Source: an uncultured Oscillospiraceae bacterium (GTDB lineage: Bacteria > Bacillota > Clostridia > Oscillospirales > Oscillospiraceae). Taken from it: a stretch of 9,276 bases of DNA. The position numbers were made by a program, and so were the translations under genes. The notes under the pieces were generated by a model, which ran no database searches, was not told the origin of the DNA, and saw only the letters and a list, made by a program, of their open reading frames with translations. This document shows, piece by piece, positions 1-5,765 of this stretch (position 1 is the stretch's first letter; each line of letters opens with the position of its first letter). The stretch spans positions 1 to 9,276 of the forward strand of contig CAAGIE010000061.1 in the NCBI GenBank assembly GCA_900769835.1, in the 5' to 3' direction.

Positions 1-1
1 G

Positions 2-229
2 CGGCAGGTGGCTGTGGAAGATCTGGACCGGATCACTACCGAAATCGAGCAGACCATCCAGAACACCCTGGACCGGGAAGTCAGCACCGACCATTTGGGT
101 GAAATGGTTATGGAGCGCATCAAGCCCCTGGACGAAGTTGCATACATTCGTTTTGCCTCTGTCTACCGCCGTTTCCAGGACGTGAACGGTTTTATCTCCG
201 AGATCAACAAATACCTCAACGAAAAATAA
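2..229 (+). CDS. nrdR: NrdR transcriptional repressor, C-terminal half (5' truncated by window)
   Basis: This is the 3' part of the ribonucleotide reductase repressor NrdR, which in the known family binds ATP/dATP through an ATP-cone and represses nrd operons at NrdR boxes. The frame is open to the left edge, so the true start and the N-terminal zinc ribbon lie outside; 75 of the usual roughly 150 residues are visible. The family signature is clear: EVSTDHLGEMVMERIKPLDE followed by VAYIRFASVYRRFQDV, the end of the ATP-cone. It is followed at once by a strong bidirectional terminator and a convergent gene, so it is the last gene of its transcript. Residues 16-42 of the visible part recur in a fragment at 4551-4631. 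Identification is secure; only the missing 5' end limits it. Confidence 0.95.
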   Translation, partial: RQVAVEDLDRITTEIEQTIQNTLDREVSTDHLGEMVMERIKPLDEVAYIRFASVYRRFQDVNGFISEINKYLNEK

Positions 230-231
230 CC

Positions 232-263
232 AAAACCCCCGGGTCGGTTGACCCGGGGGTTTT
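232..263. terminator. Bidirectional rho-independent terminator between nrdR and the LuxR-type regulator gene
   Basis: A perfect 14-bp inverted repeat, AAAACCCCCGGGTC (232-245) and GACCCGGGGGTTTT (250-263), with loop GGTT. The A run on one side and T run on the other let it serve both nrdR (plus) and the convergent regulator gene (minus), whose stop codon is only a few bases away. The GC part of the stem recurs in the terminator at 4418-4442. Confidence 0.93.
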
Positions 264-265
264 AT

Positions 266-1276
266 TTATTTCTTTGCGGCTTTATGGAGCAGCATCAACT
301 GCTTTCGGGAGGATACCCCCAGTTTTCCGTAGAGATTTTTGCTGTGGAACTTCAGGGTGTTTTCCTTGATGTTCAGTTCCTCCATGATCTGGGCTGTGGC
401 GATCCCCGCCACATAACGGTCGAAAAGCGCCCGTTCTTTGGGGGTCAGCCGTTCCAACCCTGCCAGGAACAGTTCCATCTGCACCGGATCTGCTTTTTCT
501 TCGGGCTGTGCTTCCTGCACCGGGTCAGCCCCGGGCTGTTTCTCCTTTTCCAGAAAATACAGTCCCAGCAAAAAGCACTCGCTGATAATATAGGACACAG
601 AGAGGATCTCGAAATTGATCTTCACCAACTGTTCTGCAAGCCATACGCCGATATTCACAAACACCGCAATGGCCAGGATCGCCGCATAAGCGGTGGATCG
701 GATCTTATCCTGCACCGTGGCATAAACGATGGTCGCCACCATAGCGGCAAAGTAGCCAAACAGATACACCGGATATAAACTGTGCAGCGGGCCGTAGACC
801 TTTATCAGGGTGCCGGCACCGTCTATCTCCCGGAAAGTGACCTCCCGATAGTAGACGGGAAGAATACCGGGGCTGGCAGTGATCAGGAACATCAGGATCG
901 CCATACCCATCAGCAGACCCGTGACCCATTTGGGGAAGCGGATCTTCGTCACGTGGAGAATGATCATCCACATGGAAAGAGGCAGGAACACCGAACCCAG
1001 ATACGCCAGCCGGTTCGCCATCAGAGCCTGGGATAAATTCCCGGACATTGCCAGGGCAAAATAGCCTGCGTTTACCACCAGCACCGAGGAGAACAGCACC
1101 AAATACCAGGGTTCCCGCTTTTTCACCGCAAAGGCGCAGCCCGCCAGCAGCAAAAGCGAAAGCGCCGCTGTGACGCCATAGACCACAGACAAGTCCGACG
1201 CTTTATTTCCCTCTGCGCCGCAGCCTGCCAGCAGCAGCGCCGGCAAAACAGCGCAAAAAACCGAAGCCTTTTTCAC
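266..1276 (-). CDS. Membrane-bound 7TM regulator with C-terminal LuxR-type HTH
   Basis: Predicted one-component regulator of 336 aa anchored in the membrane. I chose the GTG at 1276 rather than an upstream start, because AGGAGG lies 6 nt before it and the protein then begins MKKASVFCAVLPALLLAGCG, a hydrophobic leader with a lipobox-like LAGC. Hydrophobic segments follow at about residues 31-51, 57-78, 89-108, 116-134, 166-187, 196-214 and 223-242, resembling the 7TM sensor regions found at the N-terminus of some Firmicutes histidine kinases. An acidic linker (244-272) leads to a LuxR/GerE helix-turn-helix at about 275-330 (LTPKERALF, then IKENTLKFHSKNLYGKLGVS). There is no kinase or receiver domain. 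It is divergent from the surface-protein operon, which it plausibly controls; that is inference. Ligand unknown. Confidence 0.88.
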   Translation of the reverse strand: MKKASVFCAVLPALLLAGCGAEGNKASDLSVVYGVTAALSLLLLAGCAFAVKKREPWYLVLFSSVLVVNAGYFALAMSGNLSQALMANRLAYLGSVFLPLSMWMIILHVTKIRFPKWVTGLLMGMAILMFLITASPGILPVYYREVTFREIDGAGTLIKVYGPLHSLYPVYLFGYFAAMVATIVYATVQDKIRSTAYAAILAIAVFVNIGVWLAEQLVKINFEILSVSYIISECFLLGLYFLEKEKQPGADPVQEAQPEEKADPVQMELFLAGLERLTPKERALFDRYVAGIATAQIMEELNIKENTLKFHSKNLYGKLGVSSRKQLMLLHKAAKK

Positions 1277-1299
1277 AGAACCCCTCCTCTCTCTTTCAC

Positions 1300-1369
1300 C
1301 CCACACTTTTTCCCACACTTTCCGAAAAATCAGGGGGTTTTCCCACACTTTTTATCCCGCTGAGTGTGG
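1300..1369. promoter_or_regulatory. CCCACACTTT repeat cluster with an inverted pair; candidate LuxR-type operator
   Basis: CCCACACTTT occurs at 1300-1309, 1312-1321 and 1342-1351, and the last copy forms a perfect inverted repeat CCACACT (1343-1349)/AGTGTGG (1363-1369) with a 13-nt spacer. The inverted pair is centred about 48 bp upstream of the predicted plus-strand start site (~1404) and touches its -35 box, where class-II activators such as LuxR-family proteins usually bind. The copies also lie in the 5' leader of the regulator gene. A binding role for the 7TM-LuxR protein is inferred from position only. Confidence 0.5.
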
Positions 1370-1397
1370 TGACAGTCCCGAATTCTTCCCTTACAAT
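1369..1397 (+). promoter_or_regulatory. Sigma-A promoter of the surface-protein operon
   Basis: GTGACA (1369-1374), 17-bp spacer, TACAAT (1392-1397), each one mismatch from consensus. The expected start site is near 1404, leaving a leader of about 90 nt before the ATG at 1494. The -10 box lies inside the palindrome at 1388-1410. Confidence 0.65.
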
Positions 1398-1410
1398 GTA
1401 GTTGTAAGGG
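1388..1410. promoter_or_regulatory. Palindromic operator over the -10 region
   Basis: A perfect 9-bp inverted repeat, CCCTTACAA (1388-1396) and TTGTAAGGG (1402-1410), with spacer TGTAG. It covers the -10 box and start site of the plus-strand promoter and lies about 10-32 nt downstream of the predicted minus-strand start, so one bound repressor could affect both directions. It contains TACA-A-TGTA, loosely like BlaI/CopY-type operators, but the spacing is not canonical and the binding protein is unknown. Confidence 0.6.
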
Positions 1411-1426
1411 ATTTTCCTTTATGGTC

Positions 1427-1456
1427 ATTATACCACAGCCCAATGTTCTCCGTCAA
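1427..1456 (-). promoter_or_regulatory. Sigma-A promoter of the 7TM-LuxR regulator gene
   Basis: Read on the minus strand: TTGACG (1456-1451), 18-bp spacer, perfect TATAAT (1432-1427). The start site would be near 1420, giving a leader of about 145 nt before the GTG at 1276 and a short 5' overlap with the divergent transcript. Confidence 0.75.
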
Positions 1457-1493
1457 GAAATCCCTGATTTTTCGAAAGCGAGGTAATTACGCT

Positions 1494-3452
1494 ATGAAAA
1501 AACGACTGTTATCCATCCTGCTGTGTCTTGGGTTTCTCCTGACCCTGGCGCCGGTCTGCTTCTCTGCCAGCGCTGCCACCACAGTCAGCAGTATCTCTCT
1601 CAAGCTCACCGAACCCCAGGTGGGTCAGACCCCTGCCACCACCGTCAGTTGCAACAGTTCCGGTTACACCGTCCATTCCATCGACTGGTACGATGTAACC
1701 GACTCCCGCTTCCTGGATGCCGGTGAAAAGTTCAAAGTGGGCCACCAGTATGACGCCCAGATCTGGGTGGAGGCTGCCAGCAATTACGCCTTCGCCTGCG
1801 CAAACGACAGCACCCCCACCGTCACCGCCAGCGTCAACGGCAACACCGGCCGGGTCACCAAGGCTTACGAATATAAAGCCTTTGCCATGGTGGTGGTCAC
1901 CTGCACATTCAACCCCGGCCAGATCCAATCCTTGGCCATTAACCTGGAAGGTCTGGAAAGCAACGGATATATCCTCACCGCCACCGAGGGCGAATACATC
2001 CCCTTCCGCCTGATGAGTTACTCCGCTCCCGTAGAGGTATATCCGGAACTGAACTCCTACCGCTATTACCCCAACGGCTTTCGCTGGAGCAATGTGACAA
2101 AGGACACCCTCGTCTATGACGGCGACCGCTTTAAGGGCGGCTGCGAGTACTATGTGACCGTGGCCATAAAACCCACCAACGGCACCTTTGCCGACGATAT
2201 GACCGTCACCGTCAACGGCATCCAGGCCACCCTCAAAGCCCACGGCTCCACTTATGCCGAGGTAGGCATTGAGGTCACCTGCTTTGGCAGCATCTACCAT
2301 TACCACATCATGCCGGTGGTCACCCTGCCCAAGGCGGGAAATTATGTGGACTACGGCGTGGCCTACTTCTACCCCCAGTGTGAAAATGTGGACTACGCCT
2401 CCGTGCTGGGCTGGTACGATGTAGCGACCGGCACCCGACTGACCTCCGACGATCAATTCGAGGCCGGCAAAGACTATCGGGTAGAGATCCAACTGACCGC
2501 ATCCTACCCCTACAAGTTTGCAAAAGATGCCAACGGCAAAATGCAATATCCCCCCTACATCACCGGCCACGAGGCAGACAGTTATTCCTTCGGCTACGAC
2601 AGTTACCGGGGCAGAGAGACCATTACCGTGGTTAAGACATTCTCCACCGAATCTGCCGCCGGCAACCACGAGCATGTCTACACCGATTGGCAGTGGAACT
2701 CCGGACAGCATTACAAAAACTGCACCGTAGACGGCTGCGATGAGATATTCTTCGTGGAGTCTCACAAGGGCGGCACCGCCACCTGCACCCAGAAGCCCAT
2801 TTGCGAGGTCTGCGGATACGCCTACAGTTTTGATGAACCCGACCATCAGTGGAGTCCCACCTATCTGTATCGGGACAAGGCCGGTCACGCCTGGATCTGC
2901 GCCACCTGCAAGCAGCACAGCGAGATCCTCCCCCACAATCCCGGCCCCGCCGCCACAGACACCGAGCCCCAGACCTGCAAGGACTGCGGCTACATCATTG
3001 AACCTGCCAAGAATCATACCCACACCCTGACGAAAGTCCCCGGTATAGCCGCCACCTGCACCGAACCCGGCATCCTGGAGCACTACACCTGCTCCGGCTG
3101 CTCTGTGCTTTTCAGTGACGCCGCCGGCACCAAGGAGATCGCCGTCACCCGGATCCTCCCCCTGGGACACACCGCAGACGGCTGGAAATGCGACTCCGAA
3201 AGTCACTGGCAGACCTGCTCCGTCTGCGATACCATTCTCCAGGACACCAAGGCTCCCCACGACGGTGAACCCTGCTCTGTCTGCGGTTATCCCGACGAGA
3301 CTCAGGAGACAGACACCACGGACGACGGCAAAAAGGACAATGATCCCAAGGGCATCGACTGGTGGGTCTTCCTGCTGATCGGTCTCGCCTGCTTCGGCGC
3401 GTCCCTCACCGCGGTGGTCATCATCCTGAAGAAGAAAAAAGGAGGCAAATAA
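1494..3452 (+). CDS. Exported surface protein: three beta-type modules, Cys/His-rich repeats, C-terminal membrane anchor
   Basis: The product is 652 aa, unnamed, and exported. I chose the ATG at 1494 over an in-frame start 51 nt upstream because it follows GAGG and gives a clean Sec signal peptide (MKKRLLSILLCLGFLL, probable cleavage near residues 26-28). Three related modules follow at about 29-140, 144-265 and 272-385; each has a tryptophan before a T/D-rich turn, an 'F..G..Y' motif (KFKVGHQY, RFKGGCEY, QFEAGKDY) and an F/Y-K-F or VNG strand region, suggesting Ig/Fn3-like folds. Residues 391-600 hold Cys pairs, mostly CxxC (CEVCG, CATC, CKDCG, CSGC, CSVC, CSVCG), alternating with His/Trp, a zinc-ribbon-like layout common in Clostridia surface proteins. 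A membrane helix (about 622-645) and KKKKGGK tail end it; there is no LPxTG. First gene of a two-gene operon. Confidence 0.9.
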   Translation: MKKRLLSILLCLGFLLTLAPVCFSASAATTVSSISLKLTEPQVGQTPATTVSCNSSGYTVHSIDWYDVTDSRFLDAGEKFKVGHQYDAQIWVEAASNYAFACANDSTPTVTASVNGNTGRVTKAYEYKAFAMVVVTCTFNPGQIQSLAINLEGLESNGYILTATEGEYIPFRLMSYSAPVEVYPELNSYRYYPNGFRWSNVTKDTLVYDGDRFKGGCEYYVTVAIKPTNGTFADDMTVTVNGIQATLKAHGSTYAEVGIEVTCFGSIYHYHIMPVVTLPKAGNYVDYGVAYFYPQCENVDYASVLGWYDVATGTRLTSDDQFEAGKDYRVEIQLTASYPYKFAKDANGKMQYPPYITGHEADSYSFGYDSYRGRETITVVKTFSTESAAGNHEHVYTDWQWNSGQHYKNCTVDGCDEIFFVESHKGGTATCTQKPICEVCGYAYSFDEPDHQWSPTYLYRDKAGHAWICATCKQHSEILPHNPGPAATDTEPQTCKDCGYIIEPAKNHTHTLTKVPGIAATCTEPGILEHYTCSGCSVLFSDAAGTKEIAVTRILPLGHTADGWKCDSESHWQTCSVCDTILQDTKAPHDGEPCSVCGYPDETQETDTTDDGKKDNDPKGIDWWVFLLIGLACFGASLTAVVIILKKKKGGK

Positions 3453-4412
3453 ATGAAAAAACTATTCTCCCTTATTCTGTGCCTGCTGCTGGTCAGCCTG
3501 CTGACTGTGCCGGCTCTGGCTGCCGGTGACGCGCCTGTGATCACCATGCAGCCCCAGAATTACACCTATCCCGAGTACAGCGTCGCCATCTTCACCGTCA
3601 AAGCCACCGGCACCAACCTCCGTGCCACCTGGTATCTGGCATGGAACGGCGCTACCTACAACCTTTCCGACAACGAAAACGGTCAGGAGCCCTGGGAAGC
3701 CTACGCAGGCGAGTCTTACGGCGCCAACAAACCGGACGACAACACCTTCACCTTTTTCTTTGGCGGCATCGAGGCAGAACTCAGCGGCGGTCAGATCTGG
3801 TGTGTCATTGATGACGGCCATTACGATGTCACCACCCAAAAAGCTTTTATCACCGTAAGCGGCGATGCCATGCCCCCGGAAATTTTGGATATGCCCGCAG
3901 AACGCAATGTGGAGCAGGGCGACGAGGCAGAACTGCGGTGTCTGGCAAAAAGTCCTGACGGATCCCAACTGGCCTACACCTGGTACGAGACCGAAACCGG
4001 CAATATGCAGGACATCCGCGCCATTGACCGGGGCAGCGAAGACAGCGATTTTCTGTTCTGCGATACCTCCCAGATCGGCACCCGGTACTATGTCTGCATG
4101 GTGCAGACCACAAACGGCGGCATGGTATACAGCAGCATCGTCCCGGTGACCGTCACAGAAAAATCCACGGAAACACCCCCTGCAAATACGGACGACCCCG
4201 TAACCCCGGATGACCCCGCCTCCCCCGGCGGCACAGAAACGGAAACCCAGCCTGCCGAATCCACCGCTCCCACGGAAGAAAAAGGCAGCAACGGCGGCAA
4301 CAATGACCCCAGCGGCATCGACTGGTGGATCATCGTTCTGGTTGCCGCAGGCGGCATCGGCGCCGGCGCTGTGGTGGCGCTCCTGATCGTTAAGAAAAAG
4401 CCGAAACAATAA
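3453..4412 (+). CDS. Exported two-domain Ig-like surface protein with C-terminal membrane anchor
   Basis: The product is 319 aa, unnamed. The ATG directly follows the TAA of the upstream gene, with GGAGG 7 nt before it inside that gene, so the two are co-transcribed and probably translationally coupled. A Sec signal peptide (MKKLFSLILCLLLVSLL, cleavage near ALAA at 21-24) precedes two Ig-like domains: about 27-136 (VITMQPQNYTY, core W60, C117) and about 141-236 (core W177, with C163 and YYVC215 in the places of the classic Ig disulphide). A Pro/Thr/Glu-rich stalk (237-286) leads to a membrane helix (about 291-313) and KKKPKQ. The pre-helix sequence NDPSGIDWW almost repeats the NDPKGIDWW of the upstream protein. 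Adhesion or partner binding at the cell surface is inferred from Ig folds only. Confidence 0.88.
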   Translation: MKKLFSLILCLLLVSLLTVPALAAGDAPVITMQPQNYTYPEYSVAIFTVKATGTNLRATWYLAWNGATYNLSDNENGQEPWEAYAGESYGANKPDDNTFTFFFGGIEAELSGGQIWCVIDDGHYDVTTQKAFITVSGDAMPPEILDMPAERNVEQGDEAELRCLAKSPDGSQLAYTWYETETGNMQDIRAIDRGSEDSDFLFCDTSQIGTRYYVCMVQTTNGGMVYSSIVPVTVTEKSTETPPANTDDPVTPDDPASPGGTETETQPAESTAPTEEKGSNGGNNDPSGIDWWIIVLVAAGGIGAGAVVALLIVKKKPKQ

Positions 4413-4417
4413 AAACT

Positions 4418-4446
4418 CCCCCCGGGTCCTGCGACCCGGGGGTTCT
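4418..4446. terminator. Rho-independent terminator of the surface-protein operon
   Basis: CCCCCGGGTC (4419-4428) and GACCCGGGGG (4433-4442) form a perfect 10-bp stem with loop CTGC, followed by TTCTTTTT. It starts six bases after the stop codon. The stem is identical to the GC core of the nrdR terminator at 232-263. Confidence 0.9.
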
Positions 4447-4456
4447 TTTTCAGGTT

Positions 4457-4550
4457 TTATTCCGGTATTTCAAAGGTGATCTGGTAGAAGCGAATCGTCT
4501 TTTCGTCTTTATGGTCGTTGACTGCCATGATCATGCCCTTGCCGTAGATG
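4457..4550 (-). pseudogene. Remnant of the C-terminus of an unrecognised minus-strand gene
   Basis: Read on the minus strand, this stretch encodes about 30 residues ending in a stop, including GKGMIMAVNDHKDEKTIRF and then YQITFEIPE. The codons are mostly C/G-ended like neighbouring genes, and the composition is that of a real protein tail. Upstream (above 4550) the frame runs into the antisense of an nrdR fragment, has no ribosome binding site or plausible ATG, and makes no sense as protein. I read it as the surviving 3' end of a gene cut by a rearrangement; the family is not recognised and chance coding is possible. Confidence 0.35.
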
Positions 4551-4631
4551 GAGCAGGATATCCAGAACACGCTGGTACGCGAGGTCAGTACCGACCATCT
4601 GGGTGAAATGGTTATGGAGCGCATCAAGCCC
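4551..4631 (+). pseudogene. nrdR fragment (81 nt, duplicated from or related to the gene at the left edge)
   Basis: Positions 4551-4631 align without gaps to nrdR 47-127 with 10 mismatches in 81, and the last 31 bases (4601-4631 vs 97-127) are identical. In frame it reads QDIQNTLVREVSTDHLGEMV and then MERIKP. Most differences are synonymous third-position changes, so the source was probably a working, slightly diverged nrdR rather than a copy decaying by random mutation. The similarity stops abruptly at both ends: before it lies the minus-strand remnant, after it a terminator hairpin. Confidence 0.85.
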
Positions 4632-4662
4632 GGCATCGTGCGTCGCACTATGCCGGTTTTTT
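4630..4662 (+). terminator. Rho-independent terminator hairpin after the nrdR fragment
   Basis: CCGGCAT (4630-4636) pairs with ATGCCGG (4650-4656); inside, GTG (4638-4640) pairs with CAC (4646-4648). Six T residues follow (4657-4662). It isolates the promoter of the next gene from upstream transcription. Confidence 0.85.
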
Positions 4663-4668
4663 CGGCTC

Positions 4669-4697
4669 TTGCCAAATCTCCCGCTATATGCTACTAT
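4669..4697 (+). promoter_or_regulatory. Sigma-A promoter (extended -10) of the HEPN-like membrane protein gene
   Basis: TTGCCA (4669-4674), 17-bp spacer, TACTAT (4692-4697) preceded by TGC (4689-4691). It sits immediately after the terminator at 4630-4662 and gives a leader of about 30 nt to the ATG at 4733. GGAACAA half-sites found at the WYL promoter are absent here. Confidence 0.55.
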
Positions 4698-4732
4698 TAT
4701 AAAAACATTACTACCCTGAAAGGAGGGGCCTT

Positions 4733-5734
4733 ATGAGCAAGCAAAAGCAAACCGTTCAGCAAGCAAAAGACCTGCTGACGCTGTGCCTTGCCAAAGCCAT
4801 CGACGAAGCGCTCACCGCGAAAATGGGTCCCTTCTGGTTCTCCCGTTTTCTGGAGGACGATCAGGAGCAGGAAGTTGCTTTCCGCATCGCCCGCAACGGC
4901 CAGAACAGTATCCGCGATCTGGATCTGCAGGCCCTGCTGAAGATCCTGCGCTATCGGGACAATTATGCCCAGGCGGTGCTGGTCTACTACGAATTTTTGA
5001 ATTTCAACGATCCCTACGAGGCCCACACCCGTCAGCGCCAGATCCGTTCCCTTCTGGATCGCCTGATCACCGACTTCCGTAACCAGATCGAAGCCCACAA
5101 TCGTGTGGCAGATATCGAGCGCAATATGCGCCGCCGTGACGAGGCCCGCCTTTATGGCTATCAGGAGGCTCTGAACGATATGGTAAAACTCTCCGGCATT
5201 TTTGCAAATGTCGGCAGCAACGAAGTTCGCGGCTACCATCGCCAGATCCAGCGTCTGGCCCAGACTCCCGGTCGCACCCATCGTCCCCGCCGCCCTCTGG
5301 TCATTGTTGTCAGCGCCGTTGTGCTGGTCGCAGCTTTGGTGTGCCTGCTCTCCTTTATCAACATCACCCCGAAGTACACTCCCGCTGCCTCCACCACCGG
5401 CAACGTGTACTACCGGCCGGGTGAACCTGCGAAGTTAGGCAACCAGCTCTCCATTCAGCCCATCCACGTCTATTACGACAACGGCACCATCGTGGCCCAG
5501 TGTTACATCCACAACGGAATGAATCGTGTCGCAAAGAATATATATGTGAACGATCTCACCCTCTATAATCAAGAAGGCGCCATCTGCACCGCCTCTTTCG
5601 GCGAATTGAGCGGCCTGAAACTGCGCCGTGACCACTCCGATCTCTGGACTTTTGTGTTCACTGCCGACTGCATTTCCAACTACGGCGCCGACCTGACCCA
5701 GATCTCTCCCCGCTATTCCATCACCTGCAACTAA
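4733..5734 (+). CDS. Membrane protein with probable cytoplasmic HEPN-like domain and external SLAP-like domain
   Basis: The product is 333 aa. The ATG has AAAGGAGG 6 nt upstream. The N-terminal 1-130 region is alpha-helical and recalls the Swt1-type HEPN family: GPFWFSRFL, DLDLQALLKILRYRDNY, then FRNQIEAHNR, where R116-N117 and H122 could be the R-x(4-6)-H ribonuclease motif of HEPN proteins. A charged helical stretch (about 130-186) leads to one membrane helix at about 188-210 (VIVVSAVVLVAALVCLLSF). The C-terminal domain (about 236-333) lies outside: LSIQPIHVYYDNGTIVAQCY, an NG turn, LYNQEG, and WTFVFTADCISNYGADL. It resembles SLAP-type domains and clearly matches the C-terminus of the lipoprotein at 6989-7645. 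There is no signal peptide, so topology is N-in, C-out. The HEPN call is by eye and needs structural confirmation. Confidence 0.8.
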   Translation: MSKQKQTVQQAKDLLTLCLAKAIDEALTAKMGPFWFSRFLEDDQEQEVAFRIARNGQNSIRDLDLQALLKILRYRDNYAQAVLVYYEFLNFNDPYEAHTRQRQIRSLLDRLITDFRNQIEAHNRVADIERNMRRRDEARLYGYQEALNDMVKLSGIFANVGSNEVRGYHRQIQRLAQTPGRTHRPRRPLVIVVSAVVLVAALVCLLSFINITPKYTPAASTTGNVYYRPGEPAKLGNQLSIQPIHVYYDNGTIVAQCYIHNGMNRVAKNIYVNDLTLYNQEGAICTASFGELSGLKLRRDHSDLWTFVFTADCISNYGADLTQISPRYSITCN

Positions 5735-5765
5735 AAAAGCTGAAGGGCGAACCTTCAGCTTTTTT
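5733..5765. terminator. Bidirectional terminator between the HEPN-like gene and the WYL regulator gene
   Basis: AGCTGAAGG (5738-5746) and CCTTCAGCT (5752-5760) with a 5-nt loop, flanked by A6 on the left and T5 on the right, so it works in both directions. It starts inside the stop codon of the plus-strand gene and contains the TGA stop (5757-5755) of the minus-strand gene. Confidence 0.92.

Noticed and set aside
1300..1351. CCCACACTTT copies as a CRISPR or satellite array
   Set aside because: Only three copies with unequal spacing (12 and 30 bp) in a promoter leader; operator half-sites fit better.
1407..1465. AGGGATTT/AAATCCCT pairing within the surface-operon leader as an attenuator
   Set aside because: An 8-bp stem with a 43-nt loop and no following T run at the right distance; too weak to call an attenuator.
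1509..3260. Long minus-strand open frame (583 codons) antisense to the large surface protein
   Set aside because: Gly/Ala/Val-rich translation with no ribosome binding site, promoter or recognisable domain; an artefact of C-ended codons in the sense gene, which has a clear signal peptide, repeats and anchor.
3462..4409. Minus-strand open frame covering nearly the whole Ig-like protein gene
   Set aside because: Same codon-bias artefact; the sense gene has a ribosome binding site, operon coupling, signal peptide and Ig domains.
97..4631. Integrative element with att sites formed by the 31-bp direct repeat
   Set aside because: No integrase, transposase or excisionase in the segment, and the repeat similarity extends unevenly beyond 31 bp as diverged homology rather than ending as a clean att core; recombination at nrdR is simpler.
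4548..4736. Plus-strand open frame containing the nrdR fragment
   Set aside because: Only its first third is nrdR-derived; it then runs through a terminator hairpin and a promoter, so it is a fragment and not a gene.
4697..5281. Minus-strand open frame (194 codons) antisense to the HEPN-like gene
   Set aside because: No ribosome binding site or family match, and it would run through the promoter and ribosome binding site of a well-supported gene.
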